DNA of 64,000 bases from positions 62,001-126,000 of the forward strand of contig CANGJB010000001.1 in NCBI GenBank assembly GCA_947453945.1, given 5' to 3'. Each line of letters begins with the position of its first letter. Position 1 is the first letter of the stretch. The translations under genes were made by a program, and so were the position numbers. This DNA is from Sphingomonadaceae bacterium. Lineage in GTDB: Bacteria; Pseudomonadota; Alphaproteobacteria; Sphingomonadales; Sphingomonadaceae. The notes beneath the pieces were generated by a model. It saw nothing but the letters and a program-made list of their open reading frames with translations, had not been told where the DNA came from and did no database searches. Positions 53,574 to 61,973 of this stretch are shown here, in pieces.

Positions 53574-56048
53574 ATGCGGCACACTGATCTATTCCTTTCG
53601 AGCACGGCGCGCGGCGCCGCCCTGGTCCTTATGGCGCCCGGCGCGTTGCTGGCCGCGAGCCCGGCGCTGGCTGCAGAAGCCACCCCTGAGGCTGCTACTG
53701 CGGAGAGCCCGGTATCAAGCGGGGTCGAAGACATCATCGTCACAGCCCGCCGCCGCAATGAAAGCGTGCAGAGCATCCCTGTCTCGGTTCAGGCGATCAG
53801 CGCCCAGACCATCCAGGCGCGCGATCTCACCAGCCTTGAGAAGATCGCGGCAGCCACCCCTCAGTTCACCGTCGCGCGCGCTTCAAACGGCGCGGGCGCG
53901 CAGCTCACCTTGCGCGGTATCGGTTCCAACGCCACCTCGATCGGCATCGAGCAGTCGGTCGCGATCGTGGTCGACAGCGTCTATTACGGGCAGGGCCGCG
54001 TCATCAACGAAGGCTTCTTCGACCTTGCCCGGGTCGAAATCCTCAAAGGCCCGCAGGCGCTATTCTATGGGAAGAACGCCACCGCGGGCGTGATCAGCCT
54101 GACCACCGCCGATCCCGGCAAGGACCGCGAGATCATCGGCCGCGTCGGGTATGAGCTCAATGCCCGGCAGCTTTATGGCGAAGTGGTCTATTCGACCCCG
54201 CTTTCCGACACGTTGGGCCTGCGCCTTGCCGTGCGCGGCTCAAAGATGTTCGGCGGGTTCTACCGCAATGCTGCAAGCTCGCAGCCCTACAACACGTTCG
54301 ACGTCGCCACCGGCACGCTCAATCCCCACACCGCCGCAGCCGCCGCACTGGATCAGCCGCAGGAGCGCGAACTGATCGGCCGTGCCACGCTGAAATACGA
54401 TGGTGGCTCGGGCCTGACGGCCACGCTCAAGGCCTCAGGTTCGTGGAACGATACCGTCGGCAACGGCTGGAACTATTCGGCCGTGCGCTGCCCCACCGGC
54501 GCAACCGCGCTCAATCCGGCGTACAAGTGCGACGGCGGGTTCAAGATCTACCAGAACAATTTCCCGGTCGACATTGCCCAGGCAACCCCGTTCGGGCGCA
54601 GCAACGGTGAGCTCTACAACACCTACAAGTCGTGGCAGGCGACCGGCACGGTCAACTACGACATGGAAAACGTGACGCTAAACTCGGTCACCAACTACAA
54701 CTGGAACAACAACAAGTTCGGCTGCGACTGCGACTTTCTGGGGGGCGGCGTATGGGCGACGGAAAACGCCAGCTACCACGCCTTCAGCCAGGAACTGCGC
54801 GCGCTCACCAAGTTCGATGCCCCGGTCAACATCATGATCGGCGGGCTTTACCAGAAGACCAAGCGGACCTTTTTCCAGGCCGTGCTTTTCGCCAATATCG
54901 AGAACTCGGCCGCGCCCACGGGCATGCGCTATGTCGCCTATTCCAAAGATTCGGCGACCGACGGCGAAACCCTTTCCGCCTATGGTCAGGCGATGTGGAA
55001 GATCCTGCCCACGCTCGAGGCGACGGCAGGCGTGCGCTATACCCACGAGACCAAGACGAGCACTTTCACCCAGCCTTATGTCAATCCGGCGCTGACCGGC
55101 ATCTTCCGGCCGCAGAGCGCGGCAGCGAACGGCACGTTGCTGGGGGATCAGACCTTTACCGACTGGTCGCCTGATATCACACTGAGCTGGAAGCCGTCCG
55201 CGGACGTGATGGTCTACGGCGCGTACAAGACCGCCTACAAATCCGGTGGCTTCTCCAACAGCGCGATCAACTCCGCGTTGGTGACCAACAATCCTTCGGC
55301 GGACCTCGCGTTCAATCCAGAGCGCGGGCGCGGCTTCGAAGCGGGGATCAAGACCACGCTCTTCGACCGCCAGCTGCGCGCGAACCTGACGCTCTACAGC
55401 TACAAGTACACCGACCTGCAGATCGACTTCTTCAACTCGCAGGTCTTTGCCTACGTGACCTACAACGCCGGTGCTGCACGTTCCAAGGGCGTGGAGCTTG
55501 AACTGGAATACGCCCCGCGCAGTGTGCCGGGCCTCTCGCTCCACGGCACGCTCAATTACAACCGGGCGCGTTACCTGAACTTCATCGCGCCGTGCTGGAG
55601 CGGCCAGAGCATTACGGCTGGCTGTTCGCTCAAAGTGGCCGGCATCGAGCGGCAGGACCTTTCCGGCGCGCCGACTTCAGCCGCGCCTGAATGGACAGCA
55701 ACCGCAGGCGTTTCTTATGAAACCGAGATCGGCAAGAACCTGAAAATCGGCGGTAACATCGATACGCGCACGTCGAGCTCGTACCTCGGTTCGAGTTTTG
55801 GCGATCCCTTCACCCGGCAGGATGGCTATGCCGTGCTGGATGCGGGTATCCGGATCGGTGCGGCCAACGATCGCTGGCAGCTGGCGGTGCTGGGCAAGAA
55901 CCTGACCAACAAGTTCTACTTCATCGGCGGCGGCACCGCGCCGCTGACGGGTGCTGGCACCGGCACGAACAACGCTACGCTGGGCGATATCATCGGCTAT
56001 GGTGCGATGCCGCGCACGGTGCGGTTGCAAGCCACGTTCCGCTATTGA
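53574..56048 (+). CDS. TonB-dependent receptor (copy 2)
   Basis: Signal peptide, DIIVTARRRNESVQSIPVSVQAISAQ, LRGIGSNATSIGIEQSVAIVVDSVYYGQGR, VEILKGPQALFYGKNATAGVISL, C-terminal LQATFRY. Confidence 0.95.
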   Translation: MRHTDLFLSSTARGAALVLMAPGALLAASPALAAEATPEAATAESPVSSGVEDIIVTARRRNESVQSIPVSVQAISAQTIQARDLTSLEKIAAATPQFTVARASNGAGAQLTLRGIGSNATSIGIEQSVAIVVDSVYYGQGRVINEGFFDLARVEILKGPQALFYGKNATAGVISLTTADPGKDREIIGRVGYELNARQLYGEVVYSTPLSDTLGLRLAVRGSKMFGGFYRNAASSQPYNTFDVATGTLNPHTAAAAALDQPQERELIGRATLKYDGGSGLTATLKASGSWNDTVGNGWNYSAVRCPTGATALNPAYKCDGGFKIYQNNFPVDIAQATPFGRSNGELYNTYKSWQATGTVNYDMENVTLNSVTNYNWNNNKFGCDCDFLGGGVWATENASYHAFSQELRALTKFDAPVNIMIGGLYQKTKRTFFQAVLFANIENSAAPTGMRYVAYSKDSATDGETLSAYGQAMWKILPTLEATAGVRYTHETKTSTFTQPYVNPALTGIFRPQSAAANGTLLGDQTFTDWSPDITLSWKPSADVMVYGAYKTAYKSGGFSNSAINSALVTNNPSADLAFNPERGRGFEAGIKTTLFDRQLRANLTLYSYKYTDLQIDFFNSQVFAYVTYNAGAARSKGVELELEYAPRSVPGLSLHGTLNYNRARYLNFIAPCWSGQSITAGCSLKVAGIERQDLSGAPTSAAPEWTATAGVSYETEIGKNLKIGGNIDTRTSSSYLGSSFGDPFTRQDGYAVLDAGIRIGAANDRWQLAVLGKNLTNKFYFIGGGTAPLTGAGTGTNNATLGDIIGYGAMPRTVRLQATFRY

Positions 56049-56084
56049 TCGAAGCGGAGGAGGGGCCAAAAGGAGCTTGAGGGC

Positions 56085-57479
56085 ATGAACCTTGAAACAA
56101 GCCTGCCTCTACCGCCGGAGCCCGGTGCAGCACGCTGCCCCGGGCCCAGCACGCGCGACATCATCCTGGCCGATGGGCAGGACGTGCCGCCTGCGCTGAT
56201 CGCCGAGGCCTATGCCTTCGCGGGCGATGCCGATATCGGGTATGATCGCTATACCTCGGCCGATTTCATGGCGCGCGAGTTCAGCCAAATGTGGGCGCAC
56301 ACCTGGCAGTGGGCCGCGCGCGAGGAGCATATCCCCGAGGCGGGCGATTATATCACCTACGATATCGGGCCGTGGTCGATCCTGATCGTGCGCGGCGATG
56401 ACGGAGAAATCCGCGCCTATCGCAATGTCTGCCTGCACCGAGGGACTCAGCTCAAGCGGTCTGACAGCAGCGGCAACGCGCCTGAAGTGCGCTGCCCGTT
56501 CCACGGCTGGCGCTGGTCGCTGGAGGGGGAGCTTGCGCACCTTCCCTGCCGCTGGGACTTTCCCCACGTGAAGGACGAGGATTTCCGCCTGCCGCAAGTG
56601 CGGATGGAAACCTGGGGCGGGTTCGTGTTCATCAACCTCGATCCCGATGCCCGTCCGCTGGCCGAGCAACTGGGACCGCTTGCCGACCATTTCACCGGGC
56701 GCTGGGATCTGGCGGACCGGCGCATCGCGCTGCACTTACAGAAAGAACTGCCGACCAACTGGAAGGCGGCGCAGGAAGCTTTCCTTGAGGCCTACCACGT
56801 CTACGAGACTCATTCGCAGGCGCTGCCGACCGCGGCCGACGCCAATGCGCAGTATGACCTGTTCAGCGATCACGTGACGCGCTTCGTCCATACCATCGGG
56901 GTAGCAAGCCCGCACTACACCGGCACGCAGACCGAGCAGGAACTGTATGACCGGATGCGGGTAGCGCCAGGTCTGCTGCCGGAAGGCCGAACGGCCCGAT
57001 CATATGCCGCAGAGAAGCTGCGCGAGCAGATTTCGGAGGCGAGCGGCGTTCCGCTCGAAGCCTATTCGGATAGCGAGATGCTCGATTCCATCGAGTATCA
57101 CCTGTTCCCCAACATGTGCCTGTTCCCGGGCGTTTCGCTGCCGATGATCTACCGCTTCCGCCCCATCGGAAACGATCCCTCCCGCACGCTGTTTGATCTG
57201 ATGTTCCTGAAGCTGGTGCCGCCCGGCACGCCGGTCGAGCACCCGCCCGAACCGGTGCGGCTGACGGTTGAGCAATCCTATGCCGAGGCGCCGGGGATGA
57301 ACCCGGGGCTGGGCGGGGTCTATGATCAGGACACCGACAATCTGGCGCTGCAGTATCAGGGCTTTCTGGGTTCGGCCAAACGCGGGCAGACGTTGGGGAA
57401 CTATCAGGAGGCACGCATCCGCCAGTTCCACCTGACGCTCGACGCCTATCTGGCGCCAAAGAGTCTTTCAGGGCTGTGA
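56085..57479 (+). CDS. Rieske ring-hydroxylating oxygenase, alpha subunit (copy 4)
   Basis: NVCLHRGTQLKRSDSSGNAPEVRCPFHGWRW and NWKAAQEAFLEAYHVYETHSQ. Confidence 0.93.
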   Translation: MNLETSLPLPPEPGAARCPGPSTRDIILADGQDVPPALIAEAYAFAGDADIGYDRYTSADFMAREFSQMWAHTWQWAAREEHIPEAGDYITYDIGPWSILIVRGDDGEIRAYRNVCLHRGTQLKRSDSSGNAPEVRCPFHGWRWSLEGELAHLPCRWDFPHVKDEDFRLPQVRMETWGGFVFINLDPDARPLAEQLGPLADHFTGRWDLADRRIALHLQKELPTNWKAAQEAFLEAYHVYETHSQALPTAADANAQYDLFSDHVTRFVHTIGVASPHYTGTQTEQELYDRMRVAPGLLPEGRTARSYAAEKLREQISEASGVPLEAYSDSEMLDSIEYHLFPNMCLFPGVSLPMIYRFRPIGNDPSRTLFDLMFLKLVPPGTPVEHPPEPVRLTVEQSYAEAPGMNPGLGGVYDQDTDNLALQYQGFLGSAKRGQTLGNYQEARIRQFHLTLDAYLAPKSLSGL

Positions 57480-57997
57480 CGATGGACGCGCTGGATCGCC
57501 TCGTTTCGTGGCAGGCCATCTACGATCTCAGCTGCGATTACATGCGCGCGCAGGATCGGCTCGATCCTGCGCTGCACATCTCGGTGTTCCATGATGACGC
57601 GACGACCGACTACGGCGCGGGCTGGAAGGGCGATGCGCCGGGATTTGTGGAATTCGCGCAGCGCGTGCTGACACCGCACAAGGCCAACCACCACATGATC
57701 GGGCAAGTGCGGATCGATTTCGAAAGCGCCGACACGGCCTTCGGCGAGGTCTATTTCCAGGCACACCACCGGGTGGTGGCGGATGGCGGCGAGCGGGACA
57801 TGTTTGTCGCGGGCCGCTATGTCGACCGATACGAGCGGCGCTGCGGCGTGTGGAAGATCGCGCACCGCAGCGAACTGGTCGATTGGGTGCGCGATGAGCC
57901 GGCCGCCGATCTGCCTGGCGGCGAGACGATGTTTCCGTGGGGTGCGCGCAGCCCACATGATCTCAGCTGCCGCCGCGAGGAGATGCGCGTCCGATGA
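57476..57997 (+). CDS. SnoaL-like protein (tandem copy 1)
   Basis: LVSWQAIYDLSCDYMRAQDRLDPALHISVFHDDATTDYGAGWKGDAPGFVEFAQRVLTPHKANHHMIGQVRIDFESADTAFGEVYFQAHH; overlaps Rieske copy 4 stop. Confidence 0.87.
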   Translation: MTMDALDRLVSWQAIYDLSCDYMRAQDRLDPALHISVFHDDATTDYGAGWKGDAPGFVEFAQRVLTPHKANHHMIGQVRIDFESADTAFGEVYFQAHHRVVADGGERDMFVAGRYVDRYERRCGVWKIAHRSELVDWVRDEPAADLPGGETMFPWGARSPHDLSCRREEMRVR

Positions 57998-58503
57998 GCA
58001 TGGTTCGCCCCGAAGAGTTGGCCGACCGGCTGGCCATCATGGATGTTCTGAACCGCTATGCGCGCGGGATCGATCGGTGCGATCTCGCCGTGCTGCACAG
58101 CGTGTGGTGGCCCGAAGCGGTGGCCGATTACGGCACCGGCGAAGTGAACGCGATGGCGTGGTCGGATGGCGTGGTCCCGGCGCTGGCCGCGATGCGGCGG
58201 ACACAGCACTTCCTTGGCAACATGCTGATCGACATCGAAGGCGATACCGCAACGGCGGAGACCTATTGCCGCGCGTGGCATGAAGTGGATTCCCCCGATG
58301 GCCCGCAGGAAATGGAAGTTGGCGGGCGCTATCTCGATCGGCTGGAGCGGCGCGGCTATGAATGGCGTCTGCTTCACCGGCGCTATGTGCTCGATTGGAG
58401 CCGCAACGGCCCCTCCACCGCGCAATGGGACGGCCCGCTCTATGGCACGCTGACCCGTCACGGCAAACGCATGCCCGAAGATCCCCTCTACACCGGAGAC
58501 TGA
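57994..58503 (+). CDS. SnoaL-like protein (tandem copy 2)
   Basis: RLAIMDVLNRYARGIDRCDLAVLHSVWWPEAVADYGTGEVNAMAWSDGVVPALAAMRRTQHFLGNMLIDIEGDTATAETYCRAWHE. Confidence 0.87.
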   Translation: MSMVRPEELADRLAIMDVLNRYARGIDRCDLAVLHSVWWPEAVADYGTGEVNAMAWSDGVVPALAAMRRTQHFLGNMLIDIEGDTATAETYCRAWHEVDSPDGPQEMEVGGRYLDRLERRGYEWRLLHRRYVLDWSRNGPSTAQWDGPLYGTLTRHGKRMPEDPLYTGD

Positions 58504-58507
58504 ACTC

Positions 58508-59032
58508 ATGGCCGCTGATCTTGACCCGCGCGTGGCGCTGCTGCTCGACAAGATGGCCTGCACCGAGCTCGTCCACCGCCTTGCGCGCGGGATCGACCGC
58601 TGCGATGCCGATCTGGTGCGCGCGGTGTTCCACCCCGATGCGACCGACGACCACGGCATGTACCAGGGCACTGCGGCTGACTTCGTGCCCTGGGTGATGG
58701 AAGTGCTCGCCGGTATGCGCCGCACCCAGCACGCGATCGGCAATGTGCTGATCGAGGTGGAGGGCGACAAGGCGCAGGGCGAGGCTTACTTCATCGCGCA
58801 CCACCACATTCCGGGTGAAGGCGGCGACACCTTCATGGTCGCCGCCGGCCGCTACCTCGACCGGTTCGAGCGGCGCGGAGGCGAATGGCGCATTTCGCAT
58901 CGTCACGCGGTCTATGATTGGAGCACGGCTGCGCCATCGACCGACATGTGGGACCGCGCGAATATGCCGGGCTACGCCTTCGGCGCGCGCGGCCATGCCG
59001 ATCCATCCTACACCCACTTCACCGGTGCCTGA
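58508..59032 (+). CDS. SnoaL-like protein (tandem copy 3)
   Basis: ELVHRLARGIDRCDADLVRAVFHPDATDDHGMYQGTAADFVPWVMEVLAGMRRTQHAIGNVLIEVEGDKAQGEAYFIAHH. Confidence 0.87.
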   Translation: MAADLDPRVALLLDKMACTELVHRLARGIDRCDADLVRAVFHPDATDDHGMYQGTAADFVPWVMEVLAGMRRTQHAIGNVLIEVEGDKAQGEAYFIAHHHIPGEGGDTFMVAAGRYLDRFERRGGEWRISHRHAVYDWSTAAPSTDMWDRANMPGYAFGARGHADPSYTHFTGA

Positions 59033-59048
59033 AACAGGAGACCATGTC

Positions 59049-60392
59049 ATGACCACGCAAGCTGAACTCGCCCGCGCCCGCGCCACTTCGCTGGCCGATA
59101 TCTCCCCGCTGGCCGATCCGCCGCTGGGCAATGCGCCGATCACGCCGGATCGCTATTTCTCCAAGGAATGGGCCGACCGCGAGTGGGAGAAGCTCTGGAC
59201 GCGGACCTGGCAGATCGCGGGCACGCAGGCGCAGGTCCCCAATGCGGGCGACTGGCTGACCGCCGATTTTGGGCCGGAAACGATCGTCTGCGTGCGCGGC
59301 GATGATGGGCAGGTGCGCGCGTTCTACAACGTGTGCCAGCACCGCGCGATGCCGGTGGTGACGGGGGAGCAGGGCCATTCCAAGCGGCTCGTGTGCCCCT
59401 ATCACGGCTGGTCCTATGATCTCGCCGGAAAGCTCAAGGTCGTGCCGGACGAGGCGGATTTCGTGCAAGGCTCGCCCTGCGGCAAGCTCAACCTCGTCGA
59501 GGTGAAGTGCGAAGTCTGGGCCGGGTTCGTGTGGATCAACATGGACAAGGATGCAGCGCCCTTGCGCCAGTTCATGGGGCCGATTGCCGATCAGATCGAT
59601 ACGTATCCGATGGACGCGATGGTGCGCACGCACTGGGTGACGATCGAGGGCAACTTCAACTGGAAGCTGGTGCAGGACAACTTCAACGAGAGCTATCACG
59701 TGCCCTTCGTCCACCCACAGACGAAGTTCGTGATGGAATACGGCTATTGCCACTGCCAGTTCGATCTCTATCCCGAAGGCCATGCGCGCATGTTCATGCC
59801 GGGCGCGGGGCCGACCAAGCAGCTGCGCGGCGGTGAGGCAGAGACGCTGGAAATGCTGCGCGAGGAGCTGGAGTTCTGGGATCTCGATCCCGAGCAGTTC
59901 CGCGGCGGCAAGACGGGCGAGATCCGCAAGGCGCTGCAACAGGCCAAGCGCACGAAGGGAGCGGAGAAGGGCTTCGACTTCTCAACCTATCACGACGACC
60001 AGCTGACCGATCACTGGCACTACACGATCTTCCCGAACCTCTCGTTCAGCCTGAAGCCCGATGGCAACATCTGGCTGCGCGCGCGGCCGCACGAGACCGA
60101 TCCGGAGAAGTGTTACTTCGACATGTGGTACATGACGCTCTTCCCCGCCGGCACGACGCGCTACTACTCGCAGTCAATGTCCGAATGGGTCGACGTTTCC
60201 GTCCCCGCGCCGCACGTGCAGGGCAAGTGGGGCGACGTTTCCGCCGGGCCCGGCATCGATCAGGATGTTTCGGTGTGGGAAGCGCAGCAGCGCGGCCTGC
60301 ATTCACGCGGGTACAAGCGCGACTATCTGGCGTGGCAGGAGCGCCGTGTGCGCTACTTCCATCAGAATCTTGAAAAGTGGATGGCGGATTGA
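59049..60392 (+). CDS. Rieske ring-hydroxylating oxygenase, alpha subunit (copy 5)
   Basis: NVCQHRAMPVVTGEQGHSKRLVCPYHGWSY and NWKLVQDNFNESYHVPFVHPQ. Confidence 0.93.
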   Translation: MTTQAELARARATSLADISPLADPPLGNAPITPDRYFSKEWADREWEKLWTRTWQIAGTQAQVPNAGDWLTADFGPETIVCVRGDDGQVRAFYNVCQHRAMPVVTGEQGHSKRLVCPYHGWSYDLAGKLKVVPDEADFVQGSPCGKLNLVEVKCEVWAGFVWINMDKDAAPLRQFMGPIADQIDTYPMDAMVRTHWVTIEGNFNWKLVQDNFNESYHVPFVHPQTKFVMEYGYCHCQFDLYPEGHARMFMPGAGPTKQLRGGEAETLEMLREELEFWDLDPEQFRGGKTGEIRKALQQAKRTKGAEKGFDFSTYHDDQLTDHWHYTIFPNLSFSLKPDGNIWLRARPHETDPEKCYFDMWYMTLFPAGTTRYYSQSMSEWVDVSVPAPHVQGKWGDVSAGPGIDQDVSVWEAQQRGLHSRGYKRDYLAWQERRVRYFHQNLEKWMAD

Positions 60393-60416
60393 TTCCGGCA
60401 GGTCGCCTGAGCTGGC

Positions 60417-61427
60417 TCAGGCGACCTTGACCAGCACCTTGCCGATGGCGCCGCCGCCCAGCATCCGGGCATAGGCGGCGAGCGTGTTTTCAAGCCCCGG
60501 CGTCTCATCGAACCGGGAAACGAGGCGGCCTTCATCGTGCCATGCGCGCAGCGGGGGAATGAATTCCTCGGCGCGGTGGAAGTGGTCGGGCACGAAGAAG
60601 CCTTCGATGCGAAGGCGCTTCATCAGCACCTGATCATAGCGCGCCGGGCCGGGCAGCGGCCCATCCGCATCATAGGCGGCAACAAGGCCGCAGACCGCAA
60701 CGCAGCCGAACAGCGCCATGTTGGGCAGAACGGCATCAAGGATCGGCCCGCCGACATTGTCGAAATAGGCATTGAGCCCGCCGGGCACTTCAGCGGCGAG
60801 GCGCGCGGCGACGTCGTCGGCCTTGTAGTCGATGGCGATGTCCGCGCCCAATTCCTTGATGAGGTAGGCGCATTTGGCAGCCCCGCCGGCAATGCCGACG
60901 ACATGCGCGCCAAGATTGCGCGCAACTTGCACTGCAAGGCTGCCGGTGGCGCCTGCTGCGGCGGAGACTGCGATCCACTGGCCTGGCTGGATGCGCGCGG
61001 TATCGCGCACGCCGAGCAGCGCGGTCCACCCGTTCATGCCAAGCGCACCGAAATGCTCCCGTAGATCGGGAAGGCTCTCGTCGAGCGCCATCAGCCCGGC
61101 TTCGGCGGGCGTGACAACCGAATAGTCAGCCCACTGCCCGAAGCCGCGCACCAGCGTGCCTTCCGCAAAGGCGGGATCGCGGCTTTCGGCAATGCGGCCG
61201 ATGACGAGGCCAGACATCTTGGTGCGGAGCGGCAACGGCGGCTGGTAGCCATCGGTGCGCGGGCTCATCCACATGCGCGTGCCCGCATCCATCGAAAGCC
61301 ACTGCGCGGCGATGCGCACCTGGCCTTCGCGCAGCGGCTGAAGGCCTTCTTCGCGGAAGGAGAGCGCGCTGGCGAAGTCATCGCCCTTGGGGTGGGCATC
61401 GAGCTGCCAGAAGCGGTTGGTGGTCAT
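60417..61427 (-). CDS. NADP-dependent oxidoreductase, zinc-independent MDR (copy 3)
   Basis: IAVSAAAGATGSLAVQVARNLGAHVVGIAGGAAKCAYLIKELGADIAIDYKADD...YFDNVGGPILDAVL. Confidence 0.9.
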   Translation of the reverse strand: MTTNRFWQLDAHPKGDDFASALSFREEGLQPLREGQVRIAAQWLSMDAGTRMWMSPRTDGYQPPLPLRTKMSGLVIGRIAESRDPAFAEGTLVRGFGQWADYSVVTPAEAGLMALDESLPDLREHFGALGMNGWTALLGVRDTARIQPGQWIAVSAAAGATGSLAVQVARNLGAHVVGIAGGAAKCAYLIKELGADIAIDYKADDVAARLAAEVPGGLNAYFDNVGGPILDAVLPNMALFGCVAVCGLVAAYDADGPLPGPARYDQVLMKRLRIEGFFVPDHFHRAEEFIPPLRAWHDEGRLVSRFDETPGLENTLAAYARMLGGGAIGKVLVKVA

Positions 61428-61439
61428 TTCAAGCAGCTT

Positions 61440-61973
61440 TCAGCGCAGGCGGATGGTGGTGATGAGATCGCGCGGTGGCGCGCCTTCTTTTGCGGCATCG
61501 GCGATCATCGCATAGAAGCCGGTGAGGCTGGGGCGGGGGCTGTAGAGTTCCGTCATGTGGCCCAGCGTGGCGGTGGTATCGGCAAAGGCGAAGACGAAGC
61601 CGTCCGCCATTTCCGCGCGCATCGCGCATGGTGCGCCCTGTGCCGCAAAGTCCGCCAGCGCCGCGTCCACATCATCGACGAACACCGCGACATGGTGGAG
61701 CCCATAGCGGCCTGACCCTTCGGGGTACATGTCGTGGAACGGGGAGGGGCCCGCGTTATTCTGCTGGACGAACTCGATCATCACCTCGCCCCATTGGCCA
61801 TAGGCCGAGGAGTGATCGAGCACGCGCTCCACGCCGCGATGGACTGAACGCGCGACCGGGATGTTGTCCGCCACAAAGAACGGACCCGAGCCAAAGGCCG
61901 CGTGATGCGCAGCCGCCGCCGCGCGCACGTCAGCGCAGAAATAGGCAACCTGCCGGATAGGCAGGCTGCCCAT
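61440..61973 (-). CDS. VOC family protein (glyoxalase-like)
   Basis: IRQVAYFCADVRAAAAAHHAAFGSGPFFVADNIPV...GLHHVAVFVDDVDAALADFAAQGAPCAM. Confidence 0.85.
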   Translation of the reverse strand: MGSLPIRQVAYFCADVRAAAAAHHAAFGSGPFFVADNIPVARSVHRGVERVLDHSSAYGQWGEVMIEFVQQNNAGPSPFHDMYPEGSGRYGLHHVAVFVDDVDAALADFAAQGAPCAMRAEMADGFVFAFADTTATLGHMTELYSPRPSLTGFYAMIADAAKEGAPPRDLITTIRLR

